Shown here one piece after another: positions 18,634-27,104 of a stretch of 64,000 nt of DNA (within the stretch, counting starts at the first letter, position 1; each line of letters opens with the position of its first letter). The notes beneath the pieces were generated by a model. That model worked only from the letters and a program-made list of their open reading frames with translations, did no database searches and was not told where the DNA came from. Source of the DNA: Lysobacterales bacterium. Its GTDB lineage: Bacteria > Pseudomonadota > Gammaproteobacteria > Xanthomonadales > Rhodanobacteraceae. The position numbers and the translations under genes were made by a program. The stretch spans positions 1,116,001 through 1,180,000 of the forward strand of contig JADJHN010000002.1 of the NCBI GenBank assembly GCA_016707485.1. Reading direction: 5' to 3'.

Positions 18634-19199
18634 TGACGAAATCTTCGATTGCGCCGCTGCTGGCGCAAGCGCTTGCGCCAGTCGGGGGCAGTCTCGGCGT
18701 GCGTGTCGAAGCCGAAGACGACCTCGACATCATCACCGCGCTCTACGCCGAAGTCCGCCATGACGAACTCGCCCCGTTGCCTTGGCCTGACAAGGCCAAG
18801 CGCGATTTCCTCGATGCCCAATGCCGACTGCAACGTGATCACTACGCCCGGCACTATGCCGGCGCGGAGTTGCTGATCATCGAGCGTGGCGGGCAGCCGA
18901 TCGGCAGGATCTATGTGCACGCGACGGCCACGGAAATCCGCCTGATGGAAATCACCGTGCAAGCGACCGAACGCAATCGCGGAATCGGCACCTGCATGAT
19001 CCGCGCCTTGCAGGACGAAGCCGCCAGACGCACCGTCCCCCTCACTCTGCACGTCGAGCCTGCCAATCCCGCACAGCGCATGTATCGGCGACTCGGATTC
19101 CGGCTCATCGAGAACCGAGGGGTGTATGACTTTCTGGGGTGGGGGCCGGGAATGGAAAATGGGGAACGGGGAGCAGGGCAAGCAGGATCGTGCTCATGA
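18633..19199 (+). CDS. GNAT-family N-acetyltransferase
   Basis: 188 residues. Acetyl-CoA binding is indicated by the motif A region ITVQATERNRGIGTCMIRAL (R-x-x-G-(I/V)-G) and by HVEPANPAQRMYRRLGF (motif B). The N-terminal part (ALYAEVRHDELAPLPWPDKA, QCRLQRDHYARHY) is a subtype I associate with tail collar gene clusters, from memory. The ATG overlaps the previous stop (TGATG). The recognisable fold ends at about residue 169 (YDFLGWGPG); the last 18 residues are encoded by the heptamer-type repeat at 19139-19185 and look accidental. The acceptor substrate is unknown. Confidence 0.85.
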   Translation: MTKSSIAPLLAQALAPVGGSLGVRVEAEDDLDIITALYAEVRHDELAPLPWPDKAKRDFLDAQCRLQRDHYARHYAGAELLIIERGGQPIGRIYVHATATEIRLMEITVQATERNRGIGTCMIRALQDEAARRTVPLTLHVEPANPAQRMYRRLGFRLIENRGVYDFLGWGPGMENGERGAGQAGSCS

Positions 19200-19240
19200 C
19201 GATCGCCTGTTCTCCAATCCGAATCCCGAATTCCCGCTCA
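19139..19240. repeat. Heptamer-type inverted repeat element overlapping the GNAT 3' end
   Basis: G-rich left arm (GGGCCGGGAATGGAAAATGG, then GGAACGGGGAGC) at about 19143-19175 and C-rich right arm (CCAATCCGAATCCCGAATTC, then CCGC) at about 19213-19237. The arms are imperfectly complementary, as in the elements between the atp genes. It fills the convergent junction between the GNAT gene and the DUF6916 gene and includes the GNAT stop codon. Confidence 0.7.
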
Positions 19241-19525
19241 GTTGAACACTGCCTCGAACTGGGGAACGCCATCCACCGGAGCGATCGGCACGAGGAACAT
19301 CGCCAGCTCGCCGAGCCGGGGGTGAATGAGGCGATAGGTGCCCTGGGTGCCGCGCGTGTTGGCTGGCGCAGCGAAGGTCAGGCTGAAAGCCGGTCCTCGG
19401 GGTGACGGCGATCGGTAGCGTTCGACCGCCCGCAGGGTGAGCGCAAGTTCCGAGTCCGCGATGGCGAACCTGGTGCCGATCAGGTCATCGAAGTGCTGCG
19501 GGCCGAGCTCGGCGAGATCAAACAC
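19238..19525 (-). CDS. DUF6916-like protein
   Basis: 95 residues from a GTG start. The sequence (FDLAELGPQHFDDLIGTRFA; YRLIHPRLGELAMFLVPIAP; QFEAVFN) fits the small DUF6916 family that I associate with MdpB-like tail collar genes. Key features are the HF start, the central GPAFSLTF strand, the (Y/H)-x-(L/I)-x-HP-x-LG motif and the terminal E-A-V-F-N. Encoded opposite to the collar operon and convergent with it. Function unknown; one possibility is a chaperone or assembly partner of the collar proteins. Confidence 0.72.
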   Translation of the reverse strand: MFDLAELGPQHFDDLIGTRFAIADSELALTLRAVERYRSPSPRGPAFSLTFAAPANTRGTQGTYRLIHPRLGELAMFLVPIAPVDGVPQFEAVFN

Positions 19526-19671
19526 GGACTACTCCGGAAAATCGATGCCGTTCATGATAGCCCGAGCGGTGGCAGCGCGCCGAGCATGGAAGGGTGTGAG
19601 CAAACGCAACGCGTATTCCTTCGCGACGGACGCAGCCGCTATGCTCGCGTCACCATGAATGAGTCCAGCGA

Positions 19672-20748
19672 ATGAACAGGGTGCCGGTGGATGCCCTCGC
19701 CGCAAACCAAGCGGACGTCATCCGCACGAGCGGCCAGCAATCCCTGCCGAAGCGGACCTACCGCTTGCGCATGCTTGGCATGGGCCTGGCGACCTTGCCG
19801 CTGGCGGTCGTCATGCACGAATTGCAGTCATCCTGGATCGCCTGGGCGTGGATGTTGCTGACTTGCTGGTTGTGGCCCCACCTGGCCTATGCGCGCGCGA
19901 TCCGCAGCAAGGACCCGTTCCGTACTGAATTGCACAATTTGCTCATCGATTCGGCGATCGCCGGAAGCTGGGTCCCGCTGATGCATTTCAACCTGTTGCC
20001 TTCGGCCATGCTGCTCGGCGTGACCACGGCAGACAAGGTCAGTACCGGCGTGCGTCGTCTTTGGCTGTATTCGTTGCCCGCGATCGCGTTGAGCGTGCTG
20101 GGCTTCGGTCTGCTGAGCGGGTTTTCCTTTGCTCCGCACACGAGCATGCGCGTGATCCTCGCCTGCCTGCCGATCATCATCATCCACACGCTGGCGGTGA
20201 GCATGAGCAGTTCCCGATTGGTCCGGCGAGTGCAGAAGCAGAACCATCAGTTGGAGGAGTTGAGCCGCATCGACGCATTGACCGGCCTTTCGGGACGTCG
20301 TCACTGGGAGGCTCAGGCTGACGCGATGCGGCGCAGGAGCGCGGATCTGCCCGGTCTTTCGCTGCTGCTTCTGGATATCGATCACTTCAAGGAAATCAAC
20401 GATCAGTACGGCCATTCGATCGGCGACGACGTGTTGCGCGGAATCGCCGGGCTGATCCGGCGTCAGCTGCCGTCGGGAAGTCATGCCGGCCGGCTTGGCG
20501 GCGACGAGCTCGCGATCGTGTTGCCGTTGCCGTTGAGCGAGGTTGAAATTTTCGCCGAGCGGATCCGCCGGGCGACTTCCGAACTTGCATTTCCCGAAGC
20601 GCCCGGGCTCACTTGCACGGTGAGCATCGGCATCGTTGGCCAGCCGGATCCTGCGCAGGGTCTGCGCGAATGGATCGAGGCGGCGGATCGCGCCCTGTAT
20701 GGGGCGAAGCGCGGCGGCCGCAATCAGGCGATTTCGGCTGCAGGCTGA
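19672..20748 (+). CDS. MASE2-GGDEF diguanylate cyclase (AdrA/DgcC-like)
   Basis: 358 residues. Residues about 25-180 are a membrane sensor of five to six helices of MASE2 type, the same plan as AdrA/DgcC. A short coiled stretch (RRVQKQNHQLEELSRIDA) links to the GGDEF domain: LTGLSGRRHWE, LLLLDIDHFKEINDQYGHS and the active site GGDEL at residues 276-280. No RxxD inhibitory site is visible before GGDEL, so product inhibition may be absent. Start ATG at 19672 because an upstream in-frame-looking ATG at 19654 stops after six codons. Likely makes c-di-GMP at the inner membrane. Confidence 0.9.
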   Translation: MNRVPVDALAANQADVIRTSGQQSLPKRTYRLRMLGMGLATLPLAVVMHELQSSWIAWAWMLLTCWLWPHLAYARAIRSKDPFRTELHNLLIDSAIAGSWVPLMHFNLLPSAMLLGVTTADKVSTGVRRLWLYSLPAIALSVLGFGLLSGFSFAPHTSMRVILACLPIIIIHTLAVSMSSSRLVRRVQKQNHQLEELSRIDALTGLSGRRHWEAQADAMRRRSADLPGLSLLLLDIDHFKEINDQYGHSIGDDVLRGIAGLIRRQLPSGSHAGRLGGDELAIVLPLPLSEVEIFAERIRRATSELAFPEAPGLTCTVSIGIVGQPDPAQGLREWIEAADRALYGAKRGGRNQAISAAG

Positions 20749-20930
20749 ACCGCTTGAGGACTGGCTGCCTGGCGCCGTATCGGTTGCAATGATGCCTCCC
20801 GCCATCACGCTGCCTGGTGGAAATGGAGACTCGAAGCGAATGAGCCATCGGATTTGCGTGCAACAGGCCGAGCTGCAATGAATCGTTGCGACAACCGCCA
20901 TCATCACCCCGCCCGAGGAAGACGGAATCC

Positions 20931-21713
20931 ATGAGCGCAACCCGGAACATGTTCGATCTCGATGGGCGCACTGCCCTGATCACCGGCGGCTCGCGTGGGC
21001 TTGGCCTGCAGATGGCCGAGGCGCTCGGCGATTACGGGGCGCGGGTGTTCATCTCGGCGCGCAAGTCCGAGGATCTCGACAAGGCGCGGGCGCATCTGGC
21101 CGCGCGCGGCATCGCTGTCGACAGCTTTGCCGCCGACACCGGCAAGGAGGAATCGATCGAATTACTGGTCAATGCGGCGCTGGAAAAGCTCGGCCATGTC
21201 GATATCCTCATCAACAACGCCGGCGCGAGCTGGGGCGCGGCCGCCGAGGACTATCCGCTGGAAGCCTGGGACAAGGTCTTCGATCTCAACCTGCGTGGCG
21301 TTTTCCTGCTCACCCAGCAGATTGCCCGGCGCTCGATGATTCCGCGCAAGTACGGGCGCATCATCAATATCGCTTCCATCGCCGGCCTGCGCGGCAATCC
21401 GCCCGGGGCGATGAAGACGATTGCCTACAACACGAGCAAGGCCGCCCTGATCAACTTCACGCGCACACTGGCCGGCGAGTGGGGCGCACATGGCATCACC
21501 GTCAATGCGCTGGCACCGGGGTTCTTTCCCACGCGCATGTCCAGGGGCCTGATTGAAAGCATGGGCGTGAATGCGCTGACGGCCCATGCGCCGCTGCAGC
21601 GCCTTGGCGACGACGAGGACCTGAAAGGTGCGACGTTGTTGTTTGCCTCCGAAGCCGGCAAGCACATCACCGGCCAGGTGCTCGCCGTCGATGGCGGCGT
21701 GTCGGCGGTTTGA
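20931..21713 (+). CDS. Short-chain dehydrogenase/reductase (SDR)
   Basis: 260 residues, classical SDR. Cofactor motif GGSRGLGLQMAEAL near residue 17, NNAG near 95, the catalytic Ser in NIASIAGLRG and the catalytic Tyr-x-x-x-Lys in YNTSKAALINF, then the C-terminal DGG. Ends ITGQVLAVDGGVSAV. I start it at the ATG at 20931, with GAGGAA ten bases upstream, not at an upstream in-frame codon at 20886 whose extra residues are unlike the family. Related to gluconate 5-dehydrogenase and 3-oxoacyl-ACP reductase types, but the substrate is not determinable. Confidence 0.9.
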   Translation: MSATRNMFDLDGRTALITGGSRGLGLQMAEALGDYGARVFISARKSEDLDKARAHLAARGIAVDSFAADTGKEESIELLVNAALEKLGHVDILINNAGASWGAAAEDYPLEAWDKVFDLNLRGVFLLTQQIARRSMIPRKYGRIINIASIAGLRGNPPGAMKTIAYNTSKAALINFTRTLAGEWGAHGITVNALAPGFFPTRMSRGLIESMGVNALTAHAPLQRLGDDEDLKGATLLFASEAGKHITGQVLAVDGGVSAV

Positions 21714-21743
21714 TCGAGCGTCCGGCAGTTCCCGATTCCCGCC

Positions 21744-23108
21744 TCAGTAGACAAACTCGCGGAAGATCGGATCGACGCTGTGATTCCACGGGCCGTTGTA
21801 CAGGGCCAGCTTGCGTTCGGCCGGGGTCTCGTTGGCGGCGACAATCTCGATCAGCGGCTCGAGGAAGTGGCTTTCGTCGGTGCCGTGCGCATTCAGGCGT
21901 GCGCGGCGCTTGAGTCCTTGCACGGAAATCTTCAGCGCCTCGGTGGCAAGGTCACGCACGCTGCCGCCACGGAACGGCAGCTTGAGGCCATGCCTGGGCA
22001 CGCCATCGCGCAAGGCGTTGCGTTCCTCGCGGGTGAAATCCTTGACCAGGTCCCAGGCTGCATCGAGCGAACTGCGCTCATACAGCAGTCCGACCCAGAA
22101 TGCCGGCAACGCACACAGGCGATTCCAGGGGCCGCCATCGGCGCCGCGCATTTCCAGGAACTTCTTCATGCGCACCTCCGGGAAGGCGGTGGTCATGTGA
22201 TCGGCCCAGTCGGTCATCGTCGGCGTCGCGCCGGGCAGGGCATCGAGTTCGCCGCGCATGAACTTGCGGAAAGATTGCCCGGCAAGATCGTGGTAGACGC
22301 CATCGCGATAAGTGAAATACATCGGCACGTCGAGCAGGTAGTCGACGTAGCGTTCATAGCCGAAACCGTCCTCGAAGACGAAATCGAGCATGCCGGTGCG
22401 ATCGGGGTCGGTGTCGGTCCAGATGTGCGAGCGGTAGCTGAGGTAGCCGTTCGGCTTGCCTTCGGTGAACGGCGAGTCCGCAAACATCGCCGTGGCGATC
22501 GGCTGCAGGGCCAGCGAGGTGCGGAACTTGCGCACCATGTCGGCCTCGTCGGAAAAATCCAGGTTGACCTGCACCGTGCAGGTGCGCGTCATCATGTCGA
22601 GGCCGAGGTCGCCGACCGTCGGCATGTAGCGACGCATGATCGCGTAGCGGCCCTTCGGCATCCACGGCATGTCCTCGCGCTTCCATTTCGGCTGGAAACC
22701 CATGCCGAGAAAGCCGACGCCAAGTTCGTCGGCCACGGTCTTCACTTCCTTCAGGTGGCTCTGCACTTCACAGCAGGTCTGATGGATGTTCTCGAGCTGC
22801 GCACCGGACAACTCAAGCTGGCCGGCGGGCTCCAGCGTCACCGAGGCGCCATCGCGCAACAGGGCGATCAGCTTGTCCTTTTCGATGACGCGTTCCCAGC
22901 CAAAACGGGTCAGGCCTTCGAGCAGGGCACCGATGCCCTGCGGGCCTTCCCAGGTCAGCGGGCGCAGATCATCCAGGCGGAAGCCGAATTTCTCGTGTTC
23001 GGTGCCGATGCGCCAGGCGCTTGCGGGTTTCTCGCCCGCGGCAATGTAGTCGACCAGTTGCTCGCGGCGGTTGATCGTTTGCTGGTTTGCCGCGCTGGGA
23101 CCGGACAT
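21744..23108 (-). CDS. gshA: Glutamate-cysteine ligase (plant/alphaproteobacterial type)
   Basis: First step of glutathione synthesis: ATP-dependent joining of Glu and Cys. 454 residues, the usual size of the GCS2-type enzymes of Xanthomonadaceae, not the E. coli GshA class. Motifs include RIGTEHEKFGF, EPAGQLELSGAQLENIHQTC, MGFQPKW, GRYAIMRRYMP and MMTRTCTVQVNLDF. Encoded 63 bases downstream of engB on the same strand, so likely co-transcribed. Convergent with the SDR gene; a short C-rich repeat relic (TTCCCGATTCCCGCC) lies in the 30-base gap. Confidence 0.95.
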   Translation of the reverse strand: MSGPSAANQQTINRREQLVDYIAAGEKPASAWRIGTEHEKFGFRLDDLRPLTWEGPQGIGALLEGLTRFGWERVIEKDKLIALLRDGASVTLEPAGQLELSGAQLENIHQTCCEVQSHLKEVKTVADELGVGFLGMGFQPKWKREDMPWMPKGRYAIMRRYMPTVGDLGLDMMTRTCTVQVNLDFSDEADMVRKFRTSLALQPIATAMFADSPFTEGKPNGYLSYRSHIWTDTDPDRTGMLDFVFEDGFGYERYVDYLLDVPMYFTYRDGVYHDLAGQSFRKFMRGELDALPGATPTMTDWADHMTTAFPEVRMKKFLEMRGADGGPWNRLCALPAFWVGLLYERSSLDAAWDLVKDFTREERNALRDGVPRHGLKLPFRGGSVRDLATEALKISVQGLKRRARLNAHGTDESHFLEPLIEIVAANETPAERKLALYNGPWNHSVDPIFREFVY

Positions 23109-23171
23109 GGTTGAAATCCTCGTGATCAGCCCGGCGATATGGGGCCGCTACGGGGACGCGCAAGAGACCGC

Positions 23172-23816
23172 CTATCGCGGCGACGCGGCGGTATCTTTTG
23201 ACGCCGGGCGATCCGCCAGCTCCAGCCAGCGCCCGATGACCGCGCGAGCTTCGTCGAGCCCGGTCTTCGCCGTGGCCGAAAAAAGCTGGACGCTGACCCT
23301 GGCATCGGCCGAGCCATCGGCACCAAGTTCCTTGCGCACGGCATTGAGCGTGCGCGTGGCATCGTTGCGCGACAATTTGTCCGCCTTGGTCAGCAGCACG
23401 TGGCAGGGCTTGCCGATGGCCTCGGCGTAATCGAGCATCTGCCGGTCGTAATCCTTCAGAGGATGGCGGCTGTCCATGATCAGGACCAGGCCCTTGAGCG
23501 CCTCGCGTACGCGCAGGAAGCCATCGACCATGCCGCGCCACTGGTCGCGAACGCCAATCGGAACCTTGGCGTAACCGTAGCCGGGAAGGTCGATCAGGCG
23601 GCGATCGTCGTCGATCGAGAAGACATTGAGCAATTGCGTGCGCCCCGGCGTCTTGCTCACCCGGGCCAGCCCCTTGTGGGCGGCGAGGGCATTGAGGGCG
23701 CTGGATTTGCCGGCGTTCGAGCGCCCGGCAAAAGCCACTTCCCAGCCCGTATCGGCCGGCATGTCGCGCAGGCTGCCCGCGCTTTTGAGGAATCTTGCCG
23801 TGTGCAGGATATGCAT
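23172..23816 (-). CDS. engB: Ribosome biogenesis GTP-binding protein EngB/YsxC
   Basis: Essential GTPase for large ribosomal subunit assembly. 214 residues with the TrmE-Era G motifs: G1 GRSNAGKSS, G2 region KTPGRTQLLN, G3 DLPGYG, G4 TKAD and G5 SATAKTG. The PGRT signature after G1 is characteristic of EngB/YihA. Typical length. It is first in the engB-gshA pair and is divergent from the cytochrome c4 gene, as in Xanthomonas-type genomes. Confidence 0.96.
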   Translation of the reverse strand: MHILHTARFLKSAGSLRDMPADTGWEVAFAGRSNAGKSSALNALAAHKGLARVSKTPGRTQLLNVFSIDDDRRLIDLPGYGYAKVPIGVRDQWRGMVDGFLRVREALKGLVLIMDSRHPLKDYDRQMLDYAEAIGKPCHVLLTKADKLSRNDATRTLNAVRKELGADGSADARVSVQLFSATAKTGLDEARAVIGRWLELADRPASKDTAASPR

Positions 23817-23853
23817 GGAGAGCTTCGCTGGTTGGATTTGCGGGTGGCCGGGT

Positions 23854-23882
23854 TTGACCGGCCTTCGACTGACACGGATAAT
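23854..23882 (+). promoter_or_regulatory. Sigma-70-type promoter for cytochrome c4
   Basis: -35 TTGACC at 23854-23859, 17-base spacer, -10 GATAAT at 23877-23882. Both boxes differ from consensus by one base. Transcription would start near 23889, about 68 bases before the cytochrome start. One of the best-looking promoters in the window. Confidence 0.65.
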
Positions 23883-23956
23883 TCGGGGTTTGTCGCCTCA
23901 GCCCTGTCCGCAAACTTCGACAGTGCGTGGAATCCCCATCTATCCGGAGTCAGTGT

Positions 23957-24610
23957 ATGAGTTTTCCGCGAGTTGTTGCTTTGGCGATGCTGTTCGGCGC
24001 CGGCCTGGCCAGTGCCCAGGCTCCCGCACCCGTCCTGTTGGGTGATGCCGCTGCCGGCGAAGGCAAGTCTGCCGTCTGCGGTGCCTGCCATGGTGCCGAC
24101 GGCAATTCGGCGCTGGCCATGTATCCCAAGCTGGCCGGACAGAACGAATCCTACATTGTCCGCCAGTTGACCCAGTTCAAGGACGGCAAGCGCGTCAACG
24201 CGATCATGCAGCCGTTCGCGTCGACGCTGAGCGCCCAGGACATGCACGATGTCGGCGCCTATTTTGCCTCCAAGCGGGCCAGTGCAGGCGAGGCGGATGA
24301 AGCCTACGTGCAGCGCGCCGAACAACTCTATCGTGCCGGCGACAGCAAGATGGGCGTACCTGCCTGCATGTCCTGTCACGGCCCTTCCGGGCGTGGCATG
24401 GCTGGCGCGGCCTACGCGCAACTGGCCGGTCAATGGTCCGAGTACATCGCCCTCAAGCTCACCGAATGGCGCGATGGCACGACCTGGGGCGACGACGAGC
24501 ATGCCGCGGTCATGCCGGCGATCGCCAAGCGCCTGAGCGACAAGGACATCGCCGCATTGGCTTCCTATGTGCAGGGCCTGCACGAGGTGCAGACCGCCAG
24601 CGCCAAGTGA
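23957..24610 (+). CDS. Cytochrome c4 (diheme)
   Basis: Periplasmic or membrane-associated diheme electron carrier toward terminal oxidases. 217-residue precursor with signal peptide MSFPRVVALAMLFGAGLASA. Two homologous class I heme domains, each with CxxCH: CGACH near residue 45 and CMSCH near 140. Met axial ligands are probable near MQPF and AVMPA. Length and internal duplication match c4. The ATG at 23957 is chosen because it gives a proper signal peptide; an upstream codon would add ten polar residues. Followed by a terminator and two dsbA genes. Confidence 0.94.
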   Translation: MSFPRVVALAMLFGAGLASAQAPAPVLLGDAAAGEGKSAVCGACHGADGNSALAMYPKLAGQNESYIVRQLTQFKDGKRVNAIMQPFASTLSAQDMHDVGAYFASKRASAGEADEAYVQRAEQLYRAGDSKMGVPACMSCHGPSGRGMAGAAYAQLAGQWSEYIALKLTEWRDGTTWGDDEHAAVMPAIAKRLSDKDIAALASYVQGLHEVQTASAK

Positions 24611-24643
24611 CTCCGTTGTTGTTCAGCATGCCTGACTGACACT

Positions 24644-24668
24644 GCGCGATCACCCGATCGCGCCCTTT
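24644..24668 (+). terminator. Intrinsic terminator after cytochrome c4
   Basis: Perfect 8-bp stem GCGCGATC / GATCGCGC with loop ACCC, followed by CCTTTT. It lies between the cytochrome c4 gene and the first dsbA gene and should separate or attenuate their transcription. Confidence 0.7.
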
Positions 24669-24687
24669 TGCTGCGGAGACTACTGCA

Positions 24688-25332
24688 ATGTTGAAAGCCC
24701 TTCTTGTCCTGACCGCCGGCCTCGGCCTGGCAATCGGCAGCCACGCCCGCGCGCAGGACAACTGGGTGGCCGGCAAGAACTATTTCCTGATCGAGCCGCC
24801 ACAGGCAACCACCACCGGCGACAAGGTCGAGGTGGTCGAGGTGTTCTCCTACGCCTGCCCGCATTGCAACGAAGTGGCGCCCATGGTTGCGGACCTGAAG
24901 AAGCGTCTGCCGGCCAACGCCGAACTCGTGCTGTTGCCGGCGCAATTCGGCTTCGAGGCCTGGAAAGTCTTTGCCCGGGGTTTCTACACGGCGCAGGCGC
25001 TCGGCCTGGTTGAAAAGACCCATGCCGACTTGTTCCGCACCATCTATGTGGATCGCAAGATCGACATCCGTTCACCCACCTTTGCCTCGCTTGCCGAGTT
25101 CTACTCGAAATACGGCGTGAGCGCGGCGGATTTCACCGCCACTTCGGAATCGTTCGCGATCAAGGCCAAGCTCAAGCGCAATGAAGAGCTGATCAAAGCC
25201 TATGGTGCGGATGGCACGCCGACCTTCATCGTCAATGGCAAGTACCGGTTTTCCGGGCAATCCGCGGGCGGCTACGAAAAGATCGAGCCGCTGGTGCATT
25301 ACCTGATCGACAAAGAAGCCAAGGGCGGCTGA
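24688..25332 (+). CDS. dsbA: Thiol:disulfide interchange protein DsbA
   Basis: Periplasmic oxidase that puts disulfide bonds into exported proteins. 214-residue precursor with signal peptide MLKALLVLTAGLGLAIGSHA (cleavage near ARA-QD). Thioredoxin fold with the classical DsbA active site CPHC near residue 55 (VFSYACPHCNE) and the cis-Pro loop in DGTPTFIVNGKYR. Length is typical. First of two tandem dsbA-like genes, 61 bases apart. Confidence 0.93.
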   Translation: MLKALLVLTAGLGLAIGSHARAQDNWVAGKNYFLIEPPQATTTGDKVEVVEVFSYACPHCNEVAPMVADLKKRLPANAELVLLPAQFGFEAWKVFARGFYTAQALGLVEKTHADLFRTIYVDRKIDIRSPTFASLAEFYSKYGVSAADFTATSESFAIKAKLKRNEELIKAYGADGTPTFIVNGKYRFSGQSAGGYEKIEPLVHYLIDKEAKGG

Positions 25333-25393
25333 GGCAACTCGCTGCCTGATCCATTGTCTGAACGACGACCCCGATTCCCAGGAGAGAACCAGA

Positions 25394-26074
25394 ATGCTCA
25401 AACACCTGCCCAGACTGCTCGCTGCCGCCGTGCTCACCCTCGCCTTCAACGCCTGTGCACAGGAGCAGAAGGAAGCGGCTGCCGCACCGGTTGCCGCGGA
25501 AGCCGGCAAGACCTATTTCCCGATCGAGCCGGCACAGCCGACTGCCAGCGGCGACAAGGTGGAGGTGCTGGAAGTCTTCAGTTATGCCTGCATCCATTGC
25601 GCGCATTTCCAGCCGTATGCAGACGAGATCAAGGCCAAGCTGCCGGCCTACGCCGAATTCTCCTACATGCCGGCCATCTTCAACGAAGCATGGGAAGCCT
25701 ATGCCCGCGCGTTCTACACCGCGCAGGCGCTCGGCTTGCAGGATAAGACCCATCAGGCGATGTTCGATGCCGTGCATCGCGACCATCGGCAGATCCGCTC
25801 GTTCGATGACATCGCCAAGTTCTATGGCGAGCACGGCGCGGACGTCGAGAAATTCAAGCAGACCGCCGGTTCGTTCGAGGTCGAGAGCAAGCTTGCCCGC
25901 TCGCGCAGCCTGGTGCCGAAGTTTGGTGTCGATGGCACGCCGACCATCATCATCGACGGCAGGTACCGGATCACCGCGGCATCGGCCGGCGGTTACCCGC
26001 AACTGGTTTCGCTGGTCGATACGCTGGTGAAGAAGGCGCACGCCGAGCGCACGGCGGCGGGCGCCAAGAAGTAA
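25394..26074 (+). CDS. Second DsbA-family protein, lipoprotein with CIHC active site
   Basis: 226 residues, about half identical by eye to the preceding DsbA (both share VEVFSYAC, FYTAQALGL, FGVDGTPT-type cis-Pro region, SAGGY). Two differences stand out. The signal peptide ends FNAC-AQ, a lipobox-like cleavage site, so it is probably membrane anchored. The active site reads CIHC, not CPHC, which should alter its redox potential. Preceded by AGGAGAG. A tandem dsbA pair at this place is usual for Xanthomonadaceae. Annotated dsbA/DsbL-like; a specialised oxidase or isomerase role is open. Confidence 0.9.
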   Translation: MLKHLPRLLAAAVLTLAFNACAQEQKEAAAAPVAAEAGKTYFPIEPAQPTASGDKVEVLEVFSYACIHCAHFQPYADEIKAKLPAYAEFSYMPAIFNEAWEAYARAFYTAQALGLQDKTHQAMFDAVHRDHRQIRSFDDIAKFYGEHGADVEKFKQTAGSFEVESKLARSRSLVPKFGVDGTPTIIIDGRYRITAASAGGYPQLVSLVDTLVKKAHAERTAAGAKK

Positions 26075-26100
26075 GTCCCGACCCGCCGAAGTTCAAGGCC

Positions 26101-26122
26101 AAGGCCGCCGCAAGGCGGCCTT
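26101..26122 (+). terminator. Hairpin terminator after the dsbA pair
   Basis: 9-bp stem AAGGCCGCC / GGCGGCCTT with loop GCAA, beginning 27 bases after the stop. The U-tract is weak (TTCGC), so termination is probable but not certain. Confidence 0.6.
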
Positions 26123-26185
26123 CGCATTCATGTCGAATGTGTGAGACTTTGCCATTCCACGATTGAACAGGCACGCTTGCCGGAA

Positions 26186-26992
26186 ATGAATCAAGACCCT
26201 GCTTCGATCGCCGAGGCCACCCCCACGACCCTGCGCGTGTTGAGCTGCAATATTCTGGCCGGCGGCAGCGTCAAGCGTTATCGCGAGTATGTGACGCAAA
26301 GCTGGAAGCACGTATTGCCGACCGGCAAGCGCGCCAACCTGGATGGCCTGGCCGGCATGCTCGGCGATTTCGATCTGGTCGCCTTGCAGGAGGCCGATTC
26401 CGGTTCGCTGCGCTCGGGTTTCCTCAACCAGACCGAATATCTTGCCGAAAGCGCCGGTTTCCCGTACTGGAGCCATCAGCCGAACCGCAAGGTGGCCAAG
26501 GTCGCGGCCTCGAGCAATGGCTTGCTGTCGCGCCTGAAACCCGATGAGGTGCTGGATTATCCCTTGCCCGGGCGCATTCGCGGGCGCGGCGTGCTGTGGG
26601 CCCGCTACGGCAAGGGCGAGCAGTCGCTGGTCGTGCTGGTCGCCCACCTTGCGTTGGGTCCGCAGGCGCGTGCGCACCAGCTCGGCTATATCACCGAGCT
26701 GCTTGAAGGGCATCCGAACGCCTTGCTCATCGGTGATCTGAACACGCCGATCGAGAGTCCCGAACTGCGCTCGCTGTTTGCCCGCACTTCGCTGCAAGCG
26801 CCAACCCAGCCACCGAAGACCTTTCCAAGCTGGGCCCCGAATCGAGCGATCGACCATATCCTCGCCTCCTCCTCGCTCAAGGTCGACGAGCTGCGCACGC
26901 TGCCGCATCTGGTTTCCGATCATTTGCCGATTGCCGCGACCATCAGCCTGCCGAGCGCCCTCAAGCTTTCCGATTCCAGGCCGGCAAGCTGA
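26186..26992 (+). CDS. Endonuclease/exonuclease/phosphatase (EEP) family protein
   Basis: 268 residues, no clear signal peptide. EEP fold motifs: LRVLSCNIL, DLVALQEAD (metal-binding Glu), VLVAHLALG, LLIGDLN (catalytic Asp/Asn), AIDHILAS and the terminal SDHLPIAATI with the catalytic His. Could be a DNase, an exodeoxyribonuclease III-like enzyme or a phosphodiesterase. Start ATG at 26186 because residues upstream of it are unlike the family. Follows the dsbA pair as in Xanthomonas-type genomes. Confidence 0.9.
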   Translation: MNQDPASIAEATPTTLRVLSCNILAGGSVKRYREYVTQSWKHVLPTGKRANLDGLAGMLGDFDLVALQEADSGSLRSGFLNQTEYLAESAGFPYWSHQPNRKVAKVAASSNGLLSRLKPDEVLDYPLPGRIRGRGVLWARYGKGEQSLVVLVAHLALGPQARAHQLGYITELLEGHPNALLIGDLNTPIESPELRSLFARTSLQAPTQPPKTFPSWAPNRAIDHILASSSLKVDELRTLPHLVSDHLPIAATISLPSALKLSDSRPAS

Positions 26993-27104
26993 GACAGCGC
27001 GGCAAGGCCGCGATGCGGATTTCGCCATCAACGGGCAGGATGCACGCCGGGCAGCGGTCTCCGTCGCGGGAGCGGGACGCCAAGCCAGAGTCACCCCTGT
27101 TCCT

